This document shows positions 49,149-58,606 of a DNA stretch of 64,000 nucleotides, piece by piece (within the stretch, counting starts at the first letter, position 1; every line of letters begins with the position of its first letter). This stretch comes from Paraphotobacterium marinum. Its GTDB lineage: Bacteria; Pseudomonadota; Gammaproteobacteria; Enterobacterales; Vibrionaceae. The position numbers and the translations under genes are program-made. The notes under the pieces are model-generated. The model was given only the letters and a program-made list of their open reading frames with translations. It was not told the origin of the DNA and made no database searches. Location: NCBI RefSeq assembly GCF_002216855.1, contig NZ_CP022356.1, positions 558,001 to 622,000 of the forward strand. The letters are read 5' to 3'.

Positions 49149-49592
49149 TTATTCTCCAAGTAATTTCTGGTAACTGACTCCCAATACAACACCGAAAACT
49201 AAATGAAGTACTAATGTCATAACAGTTGCTTGAATACCAATATTTAAAGCAAACAAACCTGCCCCCATCATTGGCATTGGGATTAACATCATTATAAGCC
49301 ATGCAACGACCCCAAAAATAATTCCTTTTGTTAATTGTTTTTGTGTAGGTATCCATTTATTGAAGATTGAAAAGGCTCCTCCCCAAGCTATTGTCCCAAT
49401 ACCAAAATGCATCAACCAACCTATAACCGGTAACTGAGGTAATCCTAATTTAGCATGGACTGTATTAGTCATCATACCTACCGGATCCAAAGCTGGCATA
49501 ATGCCCATTTTGCCTTTAATGATCATCATCATTGTCAAAACTAAAGTTGCTATAAAACCTGAGATAAAACCTTTTTTTATACTATTTTTCAT
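49149..49592 (-). CDS. Small four-helix membrane protein (DUF6789-like)
   Basis: A 147-residue hydrophobic protein with about four helices. GFISGFIATLVLTMMMIIKGKMG, then LPVIGWLMHFGIGTIAWGGAF, GIIFGVVAWLIMMLIPMPMMGAG and LVLHLVFGVVLGVSYQ resemble proteins annotated DUF6789 or YagU-like. The repeated W-x-x-HF / H-x-x-FG helix pattern also recalls DUF2938 (17096, 34702). Function unknown. It is adjacent to a LysR-HTH-like gene. Confidence 0.6.
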   Translation of the reverse strand: MKNSIKKGFISGFIATLVLTMMMIIKGKMGIMPALDPVGMMTNTVHAKLGLPQLPVIGWLMHFGIGTIAWGGAFSIFNKWIPTQKQLTKGIIFGVVAWLIMMLIPMPMMGAGLFALNIGIQATVMTLVLHLVFGVVLGVSYQKLLGE

Positions 49593-49866
49593 TTTTATGT
49601 CCTCTTCTTAAATTTGTAATTGTTGTTCTAAGCTAGTGTTTAAATATTATCAAACTCTTTAATGTGTGTATTCAGTCAAAATAGTATTCTAAAACTTAAG
49701 ATAAGATATTTATGAAATACAGCATTTCAAAAATATCCTAATGTGAGGAATTTTTTTTTATGATTTATTTTTTTGAATCAGATTAATAATTAAAAAAGTA
49801 TGGATTGAAAACCTTTATTGAGCTTATATAATGGAGAGATTAAATACATATATATATAGAATAATA

Positions 49867-51951
49867 ATGAATCCAATTAAACCACCAAACGCAAAAAAAA
49901 TTCCAAAAGAAATCAAACAACACAATCAAACCAGAGTTGATAATTATGCCTGGCTCCGCGATAAAAACTGGAAGAAGTTTATTGAAGGTGATTTAGACTT
50001 TCACGATCCATCGGTAAAAGAATACCTTGAAAGTGAGCAAGCTTACACAAAACAAATTATGGATCATACACAAAGTAGTCAAAAACAAATATATGATGAA
50101 ATTTTATCTCGAATTGTTGAAGACGATATTAGCTATCCATATCAAAAAGGAAATTACTATTACATCCAAGAAACTAAAAAAGGATTAAATTATCCCATTC
50201 TTCAACGAAAATTTGCTTCAATTGATGCCGAAACAGAGACTTATTTTGATATAAATAAAGAATCAGAAAACTATGATACTTTCATATTAGGAACAACATC
50301 GGTCAATAAAGATGGGACTTATTTTGCCTATACAGTGAATACAACCGGTTCAATGTCGTATAGTTTAAAACTTAAAGATTTAGCAAAAAATGAACATACT
50401 CAATTAAATATAACTGATTTAACAGATTCATTTCAATGGGTTGATAATGAAAATATTTTTTATATTGAAAGAGATGAAAGTGGTAGAGGAAAAACAGTCT
50501 GCTCGATTAATATCCATAAAGGATTAGAATCAAGACAAGTTCTCTTTACAAAGCCAACATCGCATGATGACATGTTTTTGGATATGACTAAAACGCCAGA
50601 TGGTAAATATATATTTCTACATTTAAACAATGGCTCAGATACCGTAATACACTATAAACCCTTAGACTCGGATGCACCCTTTCAACTCTTTGTTGAAGAT
50701 AAAGATGATATTCAATACAGCATTACTCATAATAATGGTTCATTTTATATTCTGACAAACCTTAATCATAAAAATAATTTTATGATCATGACCTGTCCGG
50801 TTGAGAATATTTCAAAATCTAATTGGAAAATCTTTTTAGATGAAGAAAAGGATTTATATCTTGAAACAATGGCTCTTTATAACAAATACTTAATTGCATG
50901 TTATAAGAATACGGCTACATCAATGCAAGAAATATTCATCATAAATATATTAACCCATGAGAAAAGATCTCTTAAATTTTCAACCAATAACTTTTGTTTT
51001 CATTTAATTGGTAATGATGACCCAAATAGTTATGTCATAAGATTTTCTCTAGAAACACCTATCCAACCCTCAACTCTTTATGATTTAAATTTAGAGAGTC
51101 TCAAAAAAATTACTTTAAAAAAGTCTAATGTTCCAAACTATGATACTAATAAATATCAAACAGAGGTTTTAAATGCAACCTCATCTGATGGGCAAAAGAT
51201 CCCCATTACCATCATTTACAAAAAAGGAACATTGTTAAACTCCAAGAACCCCCTATTATTGTATGGATATGGCTCATATGGACTTGGAATAACACCTACC
51301 TTTAATCAGCAAATCTTTAGCCTTATCAATCGTGGATTTATCTATGCTATTGCTCACATTAGAGGTGGTGATGAAAAAGGTTATAATTGGTATCGAAATG
51401 GAAAAAAAGAACTGAAAAAGAATACGTTTGAAGATTATTTAACTGTTTGTCACTTTTTGATAGATCAAAAATATACCAATGCTGGTTTAATTACAGGTTA
51501 TGGTGGAAGTGCAGGTGGATTATTAATGGGAGCTGTAGCAAATATGGAGCCTTCAATTTTCAAAAGTATTATTGCTGCCGTCCCATTCGTTGATGTTGTG
51601 AATACCATTTCAGATGCATCATTGCCTTTAACGCCACCTGAGTGGGAAGAGTGGGGAAACCCCATCCTTAATAAAGAGGACTTTGAATACATATTATCTT
51701 ACTCCCCATATGATAATATTAAACCACAATCCTATCCCAATATTTTAGCTTTAACAGGCATTTCTGATGAACAAGTGACCTATTGGGAGCCTGCTAAATG
51801 GGTTGCGAAACTTAGAGACCTTAAAACAGACAATAATCTATTGCTTTTAGATATTAAAATGAATTCTGGTCATACAGGTGCATCTAAAAGGTACCAATGG
51901 ATTAAAGACAAAGCTTTTGAATATGCTTTTATTTTAAAAGCATATCAATAG
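49867..51951 (+). CDS. ptrB: Oligopeptidase B (S9 prolyl-oligopeptidase family)
   Basis: About 694 residues of the S9A family, which cleaves small peptides after Arg/Lys in the cytosol. The beta-propeller spans roughly residues 70-410. The catalytic alpha/beta domain has YGYGSYGLGITP, HIRGGDEKGYNW, the nucleophile in GYGGSAGGLLMGAV (Ser in GGSAGG), the Asp in GISDEQVTYWEPAKW, and the His in MNSGHTGAS. Complete triad, family-typical length. The frame allows an ATG 12 codons upstream (49831); neither has a convincing ribosome site, and I prefer the later one as the extra N-terminus is atypical. A hairpin terminator follows. Confidence 0.92.
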   Translation: MNPIKPPNAKKIPKEIKQHNQTRVDNYAWLRDKNWKKFIEGDLDFHDPSVKEYLESEQAYTKQIMDHTQSSQKQIYDEILSRIVEDDISYPYQKGNYYYIQETKKGLNYPILQRKFASIDAETETYFDINKESENYDTFILGTTSVNKDGTYFAYTVNTTGSMSYSLKLKDLAKNEHTQLNITDLTDSFQWVDNENIFYIERDESGRGKTVCSINIHKGLESRQVLFTKPTSHDDMFLDMTKTPDGKYIFLHLNNGSDTVIHYKPLDSDAPFQLFVEDKDDIQYSITHNNGSFYILTNLNHKNNFMIMTCPVENISKSNWKIFLDEEKDLYLETMALYNKYLIACYKNTATSMQEIFIINILTHEKRSLKFSTNNFCFHLIGNDDPNSYVIRFSLETPIQPSTLYDLNLESLKKITLKKSNVPNYDTNKYQTEVLNATSSDGQKIPITIIYKKGTLLNSKNPLLLYGYGSYGLGITPTFNQQIFSLINRGFIYAIAHIRGGDEKGYNWYRNGKKELKKNTFEDYLTVCHFLIDQKYTNAGLITGYGGSAGGLLMGAVANMEPSIFKSIIAAVPFVDVVNTISDASLPLTPPEWEEWGNPILNKEDFEYILSYSPYDNIKPQSYPNILALTGISDEQVTYWEPAKWVAKLRDLKTDNNLLLLDIKMNSGHTGASKRYQWIKDKAFEYAFILKAYQ

Positions 51952-51956
51952 AAATA

Positions 51957-51982
51957 AAAAAGCAGTACAATGTACTGCTTTT
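51957..51982. terminator. Bidirectional terminator between ptrB and the transglycosylase gene
   Basis: AAAAAGCAGTACA and TGTACTGCTTTT pair around one A, with A residues on the left and T on the right, so it can stop both converging genes. It begins five bases after the ptrB stop. Confidence 0.75.
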
Positions 51983-52138
51983 GGGTTGTGTTTGTTTATT
52001 TATATTATTTTTTGAATCATTAAACAAAATGTTCTTATAGTTATATTTTTCGTTTTTGCAATTTTATATTATTATAATTGATAATTTATTCAATCATTAT
52101 TTTTTCATAATGAGATATTGATCGTTTTTTACGTTCAA

Positions 52139-52720
52139 TTATATTTTAAAATATCTACTATCCACATAGGTTTTAAGAACTTTATATCTCCCAACATACC
52201 TTTGCGTTTCCCTTGGAAGATCTAACATAAACTGTGTTTCTTTTCGCCCTGAGTGATAACCATGTATTTTCTTTAAGGTACTGTCAACACGGCCCTTTCC
52301 AGCATTATAAGCTGCAACCACTAAGATATCATTACCATGATAGTAATAATATAAATTTTGTATATATTTAAGTGCTGCATGTGTAGATCTTGCAAAATTA
52401 ATTCGATCATCTCTATGTCGATTGACCTGAATGCCCATTAACCTCGCTGTAAAAGGCATTAACTGCCACATTCCACGGGCACCTTTTCTTGATCGTGCAT
52501 AATTATTAAAATTTGATTCTATGTAAGGTATGATGATAAAAGATTTGGGTAACTTCCTACGCTTTAAGTAATAAGTAATTTTTTTTGCCGAATATTCGTG
52601 CTTCGCTAAAGAGGATTTAAATTGGTGTATTTCATAATAAGAAGAATAAAAGTGTTTACTTTTTGCATCTGCATGAAAAGAAAGCATCAATGCTAAAAAA
52701 AGAAGAGTCAAGTACTTCAA
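52139..52720 (-). CDS. Lytic transglycosylase (MltD/SLT-type)
   Basis: A 193-residue secreted protein with a signal peptide (about 1-19, ending FHADA/KS). The SLT domain has the catalytic glutamate in IPYIESNFNNYARSRKGARGMWQLMP (ES motif plus GxWQxMP), then AYNAGKGRV. It cleaves the MurNAc-GlcNAc bond with anhydro product formation. The C-terminus ends soon after TQRYVGRY, with no LysM domains, so it is a minimal enzyme. Monocistronic. Confidence 0.88.
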   Translation of the reverse strand: MKYLTLLFLALMLSFHADAKSKHFYSSYYEIHQFKSSLAKHEYSAKKITYYLKRRKLPKSFIIIPYIESNFNNYARSRKGARGMWQLMPFTARLMGIQVNRHRDDRINFARSTHAALKYIQNLYYYYHGNDILVVAAYNAGKGRVDSTLKKIHGYHSGRKETQFMLDLPRETQRYVGRYKVLKTYVDSRYFKI

Positions 52721-52841
52721 TTGCAGCCTGTAATAAATAATTTAAAGTTGCAATATTATATTACAAATTTGCTGATTTAGTAAGAGGGAAAGCTTTACTA
52801 AAGCTTAATAAAAGCACAAAGTTTAGAATCTTTATAAGTGA

Positions 52842-53408
52842 CTAAACTTCATTATATCTAAAGCAATTCATATCATGCGCGTTAAATACACCGCAAGCTT
52901 TTAAATAAGCTTCGCAAATTATAGGTCCCATAAACAAAAAACCCAATTCCTTTAAACCGAGGTGAAATTTATTCGAAATCGATTTCATTAATTCTATATC
53001 CTCTTCACAACTCGTGATTTTAATTGGTTGAAAATCAACAAATGACCAAAGGAAGTGACTAAAGGATTTATAGTTTTGCTGAACCTGTAAAAAACATTTT
53101 GCATTATTTATCACAGCTTCAATCTTCTTTTTATGACGAATAATTTCAGAGTTTTTCATCAGGTTTTCAATATCTAAGTGATTATATTGAGCTATCTTTT
53201 TTAAATCATAATTTGCATATGCCGCTTTGAAAGAGGCCCTTCTCTTCAAAATAGTATACCAGTTTAAACCAGCTTGATTTAGCTCTAAAACGATAAACTC
53301 AAATAATATATAGTCATCGTAAACCGGTACACCCCACTCCCTGTCATGGTACTGAACATAGTCTTCTTTAGTTAAATCTAACCAGGAACATCGAGAGATT
53401 CTTGTCAT
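52842..53408 (-). CDS. tag: DNA-3-methyladenine glycosylase I
   Basis: A 188-residue protein that excises 3-methyladenine. RCSWLDLTKEDYVQYHDREWGVPVYDD is the family opening with a zinc-ligand Cys and His. LELNQAGLNWYTILKRR and the GFLFMGPIICEAYLKACGVFNAHDMNC block supply the helix-hairpin-helix region and the remaining His/Cys zinc ligands. The normal length (about 187) and intact motifs support function. It is six bases after the SDR gene, so the two are cotranscribed. Confidence 0.92.
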   Translation of the reverse strand: MTRISRCSWLDLTKEDYVQYHDREWGVPVYDDYILFEFIVLELNQAGLNWYTILKRRASFKAAYANYDLKKIAQYNHLDIENLMKNSEIIRHKKKIEAVINNAKCFLQVQQNYKSFSHFLWSFVDFQPIKITSCEEDIELMKSISNKFHLGLKELGFLFMGPIICEAYLKACGVFNAHDMNCFRYNEV

Positions 53409-53414
53409 GAGAGA

Positions 53415-54071
53415 TTACCAAGAGATGACTGTTCCGTCATAATTAAAAAATTTACCCGAATCTTTTGGCGCTGATTTCTGAATGACATTAATGATCCCTT
53501 TCACAGACTCTTCAACAGTCAGGTGAGCATTAGGACCACCCATATCAGTTTGAACCCAACCCGGATGCATCATTAAAACTTTTATATCCCTATCTTTTAA
53601 ATCTATCGATAAACTTTTACCTAAAGCATTCATAGCAGCTTTGCTCATTCTATAAGAGTATCTTCCACCTGAACTATTATCCCCTATTGAACCCATTTTA
53701 CTAGTCATCAAGGCCAAGGTACCATTAGTTTTTAATTTATCTTTGAGAAGTGAAGCCACTCTAAAAGCTCCCACTGCATTTGTATTGAAAGTCTCCAAAA
53801 AGCTTTTATCATTTAGCTCTCCAAGTACTTCATCACGCCAAATACCAGCGTTGTAAATTAAAAGGTCAATACTTTTATCATCCAAAGAATTAGCAAGTTT
53901 TTGAATACTATCAAAACATGTCACATCAACTTCTGAAAAAACTGTCACATTCCTAGTAACGTCATGATTTTTTCCTCTTATCGTTATATTTACATTGTGA
54001 TCTAAATTCGAATATTGTCTTGCAAGCTCTTGCCCAATTCCTCGGCTTGCTCCAATGATTAGTATATTCAT
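53415..54071 (-). CDS. Short-chain dehydrogenase/reductase
   Basis: A 218-residue classical SDR of the C-factor-like type. It has the NAD(P)-binding GASRGIGQEL (7-16), the LIYNAGIW motif (the NNAG variant), and the catalytic Ser in TSKMGS with Y-x-x-x-K in YSYRMSKAAMNAL. The HPGWVQTDMGG segment follows. The substrate is unknown. It precedes tag by six bases in one operon; the functional link is unclear. Confidence 0.9.
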   Translation of the reverse strand: MNILIIGASRGIGQELARQYSNLDHNVNITIRGKNHDVTRNVTVFSEVDVTCFDSIQKLANSLDDKSIDLLIYNAGIWRDEVLGELNDKSFLETFNTNAVGAFRVASLLKDKLKTNGTLALMTSKMGSIGDNSSGGRYSYRMSKAAMNALGKSLSIDLKDRDIKVLMMHPGWVQTDMGGPNAHLTVEESVKGIINVIQKSAPKDSGKFFNYDGTVISW

Positions 54072-54098
54072 GTATATTTACTCCTTTAAATAAATTCT

Positions 54099-54671
54099 TT
54101 AATCTCTATTATTCAAACTGGCGTCTTTCCAGTACTGGATTTTATTGATATCAACTTTTGTAGCAAAACCTTTTTTGGTAATAAGGTAACCAATAACATT
54201 CGTTTGATAATTTCTCATCGAATAAATAGAATTATCTGTATTCATTTTAGTTTGCTCAATAGGGTGTTTGGGAGGTGGGGTTAATAGAAGTCCTGTTTTA
54301 ACGAAATTTTCAAAAGCTTCTTTAGTCCTAAAAACAAAAATAATCTTTATCTTTTTGTCATCAAAAAACTTTTTACTTGGAACTTTCATCTTCATAAAAG
54401 TGTATTTGTTACTTAAATTGTTATGAGCTAAGCCATAACCATAATTCGTTTGGTATGTCACTTCCTTTTTATTTGTAAAAATAGCCCACCCATATGCGTG
54501 ATTTAAATTAGTGTTAACATTAGGATATTTCTTTATGGTATTCAATGTGTGTTGATATGATGAATATATCATTTCTTGTTTTTTAGCTAATGCATTTTCT
54601 TCGCTAAAGTCACAAGACGAAAGCAACAAACAAACAACGAAAACAAATAATATTTTTGTTAATTTTCTCAT
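54099..54671 (-). CDS. Putative lipoprotein of uncertain family (SYLF-like)
   Basis: A 190-residue protein with a type II signal and lipobox LLLSSC (C20). The mature part begins with NALAKKQEMIYSSYQHTL. AYGWAIFTNK and NYGYGLAHNN vaguely recall SYLF/YSC84 lipid-binding domains, which have similar GxAIF..G.G spacing. No other family is recognised. It is 27 bases upstream of the SDR-tag operon on the same strand and may be cotranscribed. Confidence 0.5.
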   Translation of the reverse strand: MRKLTKILFVFVVCLLLSSCDFSEENALAKKQEMIYSSYQHTLNTIKKYPNVNTNLNHAYGWAIFTNKKEVTYQTNYGYGLAHNNLSNKYTFMKMKVPSKKFFDDKKIKIIFVFRTKEAFENFVKTGLLLTPPPKHPIEQTKMNTDNSIYSMRNYQTNVIGYLITKKGFATKVDINKIQYWKDASLNNRD

Positions 54672-54791
54672 AAAATAAACACATTAATTTAAGTATGTTT
54701 TAATATAGCAAAATTAACATTATTACAATGACAAATTAAAGTAAAAAGTCAGATAAAATAACCAACTTTTTACATTAAATTGATATTTTTA

Positions 54792-55943
54792 TCATGCAAT
54801 TGCTTTATCTAAGATTTTTTCACTCACATCAGGAGTTATGGCTTGATGCTCGCCTAACTGTACCATGCCATGTTTTTCAAGCTTAGCGATGACTTGTTTC
54901 ACTGCATCTGCTTTGCTCATGCCATAGTCATCCAAATGAGTTTTAACATTCAATGAATGAAAGAGTTTCTCAATGTGATTAATCGTTTCTTCAGCTAAAT
55001 TATCACTTTGATTTAAGCCAAAAACATTTTTACCCATTTGGTTTAACTTTTCTCTTTTTTTAGAAATTTGGTTTCTTAACAGTGACGGTTGAATAATCGC
55101 TAATGAACGTGCATGATCAACGCCAAAGAGTGCTGTTAATTCATGTCCAATCATATGCGTGCCCCAATCTTGACTTACACCCGCACCAATCAATCCATTT
55201 AGCGCTTGGTTGGCAGTCCACATCAAATTATCATTCCAGTTTGGCGTAGTTGAACGACTTGGGAAGTCTTTGGCTAACTGGATTAAATTTTTTAATAATG
55301 CTTCCGCATAACCATCTTGAACCATAGCATCTTGAGGGGTTGTGATATATTGTTCACATACATGAACCCAAGCATCTACGATACCATTCACGAGTTGTCT
55401 TTCTGGTAAAGTTTCCATACTTTTGGGATCTAAAACAGAAAATTTAGGTTGTACCAAAGGGCTCATGAAGGCAAGCTTTTGATTTGTTTCTTTCTTAGTG
55501 ATCACTGACCCACTATTTGATTCAGAACCTGTTGCTGGTAACGTCAAAACAGAGCCAATAGGAAGTGCATTAATTACGGGTTCATTTTTTTCAAGAATAT
55601 CCCAACCATGACCATCATAACAAGCTGCAGCAGCCACATATTTTGTTCCATCAATAACCGAACCACCGCCTACTGCTAATAAAAAATCAATTTGATTGGA
55701 ACGAACTAAATTGACAGCTTTATCAAGCGTTTCAACAGTTGGGTTTGGTTCAATACCACTAAACTCAAAAACTTCATGTTCAGATAAAGCTTTCATGACA
55801 TCATCATAAACATGGTTTTTTTTAATAGAGCCGCCTCCATACAAGACTAAAACTTTCTTACTTGTAGGAATCTCATTTTTAATTGAAGCTATATGCTCTG
55901 CACCAAAAAGAATTTTGGTTGGATTATAATAGGTAAAGTTCAT
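54792..55943 (-). CDS. yqhD: YqhD-type iron/zinc-containing alcohol (aldehyde) dehydrogenase
   Basis: A 383-residue group III alcohol dehydrogenase. It has the NADPH-binding LYGGGSIKKN and AVGGGSVIDGTKYVA (conserved GGGSxxD). The metal-binding residues fall in GIVDAWVHVCEQY (Asp, His), the HMIGHEL stretch and DHARSLA (His). YqhD detoxifies short aldehydes with NADPH. The ATG at 55943 has AAAAAGGAGATTGCC before it; a longer frame continuing 70 codons upstream is non-coding and was dropped. It lies downstream of the sugar-symporter gene on the same strand, separated by a terminator. Confidence 0.9.
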   Translation of the reverse strand: MNFTYYNPTKILFGAEHIASIKNEIPTSKKVLVLYGGGSIKKNHVYDDVMKALSEHEVFEFSGIEPNPTVETLDKAVNLVRSNQIDFLLAVGGGSVIDGTKYVAAAACYDGHGWDILEKNEPVINALPIGSVLTLPATGSESNSGSVITKKETNQKLAFMSPLVQPKFSVLDPKSMETLPERQLVNGIVDAWVHVCEQYITTPQDAMVQDGYAEALLKNLIQLAKDFPSRSTTPNWNDNLMWTANQALNGLIGAGVSQDWGTHMIGHELTALFGVDHARSLAIIQPSLLRNQISKKREKLNQMGKNVFGLNQSDNLAEETINHIEKLFHSLNVKTHLDDYGMSKADAVKQVIAKLEKHGMVQLGEHQAITPDVSEKILDKAIA

Positions 55944-56288
55944 GGCAATCTCCTTTTTATAAATAAGATATATTTTTTTCATCATTAATAAAAGATTTAT
56001 GCTCACATTATGAAAAAATAAAGAGATAATATCTAAAAACTTAATTTCCAAAATTAAGACATCTATTTTAAAGTTAAAAAATAACTCTCCCACTAACTCA
56101 TCATTAAAACAAAATGCATATATTATGAAGATGATTTTTTTAGATTCAAGCAATAAAAAAACGCATACACTGCTTTCTCAAATGTATGCGTCTTGATATA
56201 ACTATCTATTTTTCTTTATCTATACTAATTCTATCTTTTCACTATTTATTAATGTCAAAGACAGCATTTCAAAAGAACTCTTACATTA
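55944..56288. other. Spacer holding a terminator
   Basis: Contains the gluP-type gene terminator at 56154-56191 and the presumed yqhD promoter. No ORF. Confidence 0.4.
56154..56191 (-). terminator. Intrinsic terminator of the sugar symporter
   Basis: ACGCATACA (56161-56169) pairs with TGTATGCGT (56183-56191). On the minus strand the stem is followed by a run of seven T, the form of a terminator for leftward transcription from 56289. Confidence 0.7.
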
Positions 56289-57527
56289 TTATTTAGATGT
56301 TAAGAATACTGATTTATCGTAGCCTTTCAAGCCATAAAATACGATGTATAAATAACATATAACTGGAATAATAAATGCGTGATGAACGCCAACTGTATCA
56401 GCTACTGAACCTTGGATAATAGGAACAATTGCTCCACCAACTATAGATACAATTAATAAGCCTGAGCCGATTGCTGTATATTTTCCTAGTCCTCTTAAAG
56501 CAACACTGAAAATTGTTGGGAATTGAATAGAGTTAAACAAACCCACTGCAACGATAGTGATGACCGCAATATTACCATTTGTTAACATTGAAATAACAAC
56601 TAATACAATTGCGATAGAACTAAACAGTGCAATAATTTTATTTGGAGCAAACTCTTTTAATAAGTAAGTACCAATAAATCGACCTACCATAGCCCCACCC
56701 CAGTAATAACCTACATAAGATGCAGCTGTTAAACCTGTTATTGCACCTAACTCAGGAAGTTCAAAGTAATTAATTAAAAAACTACCAATAGATACTTCTG
56801 CACCTACGTACATGAATATAGCAACACATCCTAAAATCAAATGCTTATATTTCCAAATTGATCCTCTATCTTCAAGAGCATTAACAGTAGAAGAACTATC
56901 ATCTTTTGATTTATTCGTATCAATCTTTGGTAATTTTACAAATGCAAACAATAAACCAACTAATACTAAAGCTACAGCTAAAATAATAAATGGCTTTTGT
57001 ACAGCCCATATTTTACCAGCAACTGTTGTAGCTGTCGCGCCTGCAACTAAAATAAGAATACCACCGAAAAATGGAGCTATCGTTGTTCCAAGAGAGTTAA
57101 ATGCCTGCATAAAAGTCAAACGACTTGAAGCTGTCTCTGGTTTACCTAAAAGTGTTGCATATGGATTACATGCTACTTGAAGAGTAGTCACACCTGTAGC
57201 CATGATAAAGTAACCAAAGATAAACATACCGTAACTTGCATACGCAGCAGCAGGTAAAAAGATTAAACAACCTAAAGCAATAACCATAAATCCAGTAACA
57301 ATACCTTTTTTATGACCAATTTTTTGAATTACTTTAGCCATTGGTATAGACACAATTGCAAATGTTCCAAAGAACGTAAACTGAACAACCATTGCTTCTA
57401 CATAATTTAAGCTAAATAACTCCTTTAAATGTGGAATCATTATATCATTCAAACATGTGATAAAACCCCACATGAAAAAAGATAGTGTTAGAAAAGCCAA
57501 CGGCACTCTATAATTTTGGTTTGTCAT
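56289..57527 (-). CDS. FucP/GluP-type sugar:H+ symporter (MFS)
   Basis: A 412-residue MFS protein with 12 helices. The opening SFFMWGFITCLNDIMIPHLK is the FucP-family signature (WGFxTxLNDxLIPxLK). QVACNPYATLLGKPETASSRLTFMQAFNSLGT is the strongly conserved central block, with Asn-Pro. The family imports L-fucose, glucose or galactose with H+; I cannot distinguish fucose from glucose/galactose. No fucose catabolism genes are adjacent, which favours a general glucose/galactose importer (GluP). The palindromic AAACGTTT at 57551, 24 bases upstream of the start, could be a LacI-type operator. Confidence 0.87.
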   Translation of the reverse strand: MTNQNYRVPLAFLTLSFFMWGFITCLNDIMIPHLKELFSLNYVEAMVVQFTFFGTFAIVSIPMAKVIQKIGHKKGIVTGFMVIALGCLIFLPAAAYASYGMFIFGYFIMATGVTTLQVACNPYATLLGKPETASSRLTFMQAFNSLGTTIAPFFGGILILVAGATATTVAGKIWAVQKPFIILAVALVLVGLLFAFVKLPKIDTNKSKDDSSSTVNALEDRGSIWKYKHLILGCVAIFMYVGAEVSIGSFLINYFELPELGAITGLTAASYVGYYWGGAMVGRFIGTYLLKEFAPNKIIALFSSIAIVLVVISMLTNGNIAVITIVAVGLFNSIQFPTIFSVALRGLGKYTAIGSGLLIVSIVGGAIVPIIQGSVADTVGVHHAFIIPVICYLYIVFYGLKGYDKSVFLTSK

Positions 57528-57628
57528 ATTTCACCTGTACAAATTTAGGAAAACGTTTCGATAGAGTGTGGAATTTATAGATTTTATAGATTTTTGCAAT
57601 TAATTAGTTTCATACTGTGAACTTGATC

Positions 57629-57658
57629 AAAAAAAAGACTGCTTTAAAAGCAGTCTTT
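57629..57658 (-). terminator. Intrinsic terminator of outer-membrane protein gene
   Basis: AAAGACTGCTTT and AAGCAGTCTTT pair closely. The minus strand carries a run of eight T after the stem, so it terminates leftward transcription from 57684. Confidence 0.7.
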
Positions 57659-57683
57659 CAAAATGTGATTTAACTTTTGTATT

Positions 57684-58442
57684 TTAGAAAGAATACGTTA
57701 AACCTGCTGTTACAGCCTGGTATGTAATGGTATCGATGTCAGGTGCGTTGGCTGCAAGATAATTATAGGGAGAAAGCTCTGAAAATTTATCTCCATCAAC
57801 ATAGGTATACTGAACGGTTAGACCAATATCTTCACTCACTTGCCAACCAACACCTGCAACGCCGGTAAATTGCCAATTAGAAGCCGTTTCACCATCTCCT
57901 ATTGGTACTGTATTTGCAAAATCTACCCCAGCGAGACCACCGCTTCCACTAATACTCAATTTTTGATGCACATAAGATACACCTAATTTCGCAAATAAAT
58001 AAAAATCTTCAGCAACATTTACTCTTGCAACGGCTAATAAAGGAATTATCGTATTATCTTTCAATTCATATTTTAATTCTGAATTACCAAACTTCCATTT
58101 ATAATCTGGTGTCTGAAAATTAAATAAGTAACCGACTTCTGGACCTAAAAAGAAACTATCGGTTATTGGAAAAAGGTAACCGAAATTGATTCCACCTGAA
58201 AACACACCTAAACCATTGTCAGTACCATTGTAACCACCAAGTCCAAAATCCGTATTCGCCCGTTCTCCACTATTATCAATAGTACCTTTGCTCCCTTCAT
58301 CATACCAGCCATAACCGAGCTCTAAACCCATATAGGGTCCTGCTGCATCTGCCCCACAAGCTTCGGTGTAACAAGGGTTTGCTATTGCTGAGGTCGCGCA
58401 AAATAAAGAACCAACAGCTGTTCCAAGTAGAATTTTTTTCAT
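57684..58442 (-). CDS. Outer-membrane beta-barrel protein (opacity-like), paralogue 1
   Basis: A 252-residue secreted protein. The signal peptide MKKILLGTAVGSLFCATSAIA is cut before NPCYTEACG. The mature part alternates short hydrophobic/amphipathic strands with loops: GPYMGLELGYGWYD, INFGYLFPITDSFFLGPEVGYLF, VNVAEDFYLFAKLGVSYVHQK, and the end DIGLTVQYTYVDGD...AGLTYSF with a terminal Phe. This is an eight-stranded barrel of the OmpA/opacity type. The paired Cys in CYTEACG is shared with the next gene. The ATG at 58442 has AAGGA eight bases upstream. Two paralogues follow at 58607 and 63784. Confidence 0.85.
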   Translation of the reverse strand: MKKILLGTAVGSLFCATSAIANPCYTEACGADAAGPYMGLELGYGWYDEGSKGTIDNSGERANTDFGLGGYNGTDNGLGVFSGGINFGYLFPITDSFFLGPEVGYLFNFQTPDYKWKFGNSELKYELKDNTIIPLLAVARVNVAEDFYLFAKLGVSYVHQKLSISGSGGLAGVDFANTVPIGDGETASNWQFTGVAGVGWQVSEDIGLTVQYTYVDGDKFSELSPYNYLAANAPDIDTITYQAVTAGLTYSF

Positions 58443-58606
58443 AACATTTTTCCTTAAATTAAACAAAGAGTTGTCATAAAAAAATATAGTTCAAGATTGT
58501 ATTCTTTCATTTAAACCCGATAATTTTGTTTCAAAAGTGAGATATGGGTCTTTATATTGTTTTTTTTTTGAACTATATCAGGCTTTTAAGTTTTAGGTAT
58601 TGTCGA

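Noticed and set aside
49144-49356. Minus-strand ORF overlapping the small membrane protein gene
   Set aside because: Out-of-frame shadow of the 49149 gene with no own ribosome site.
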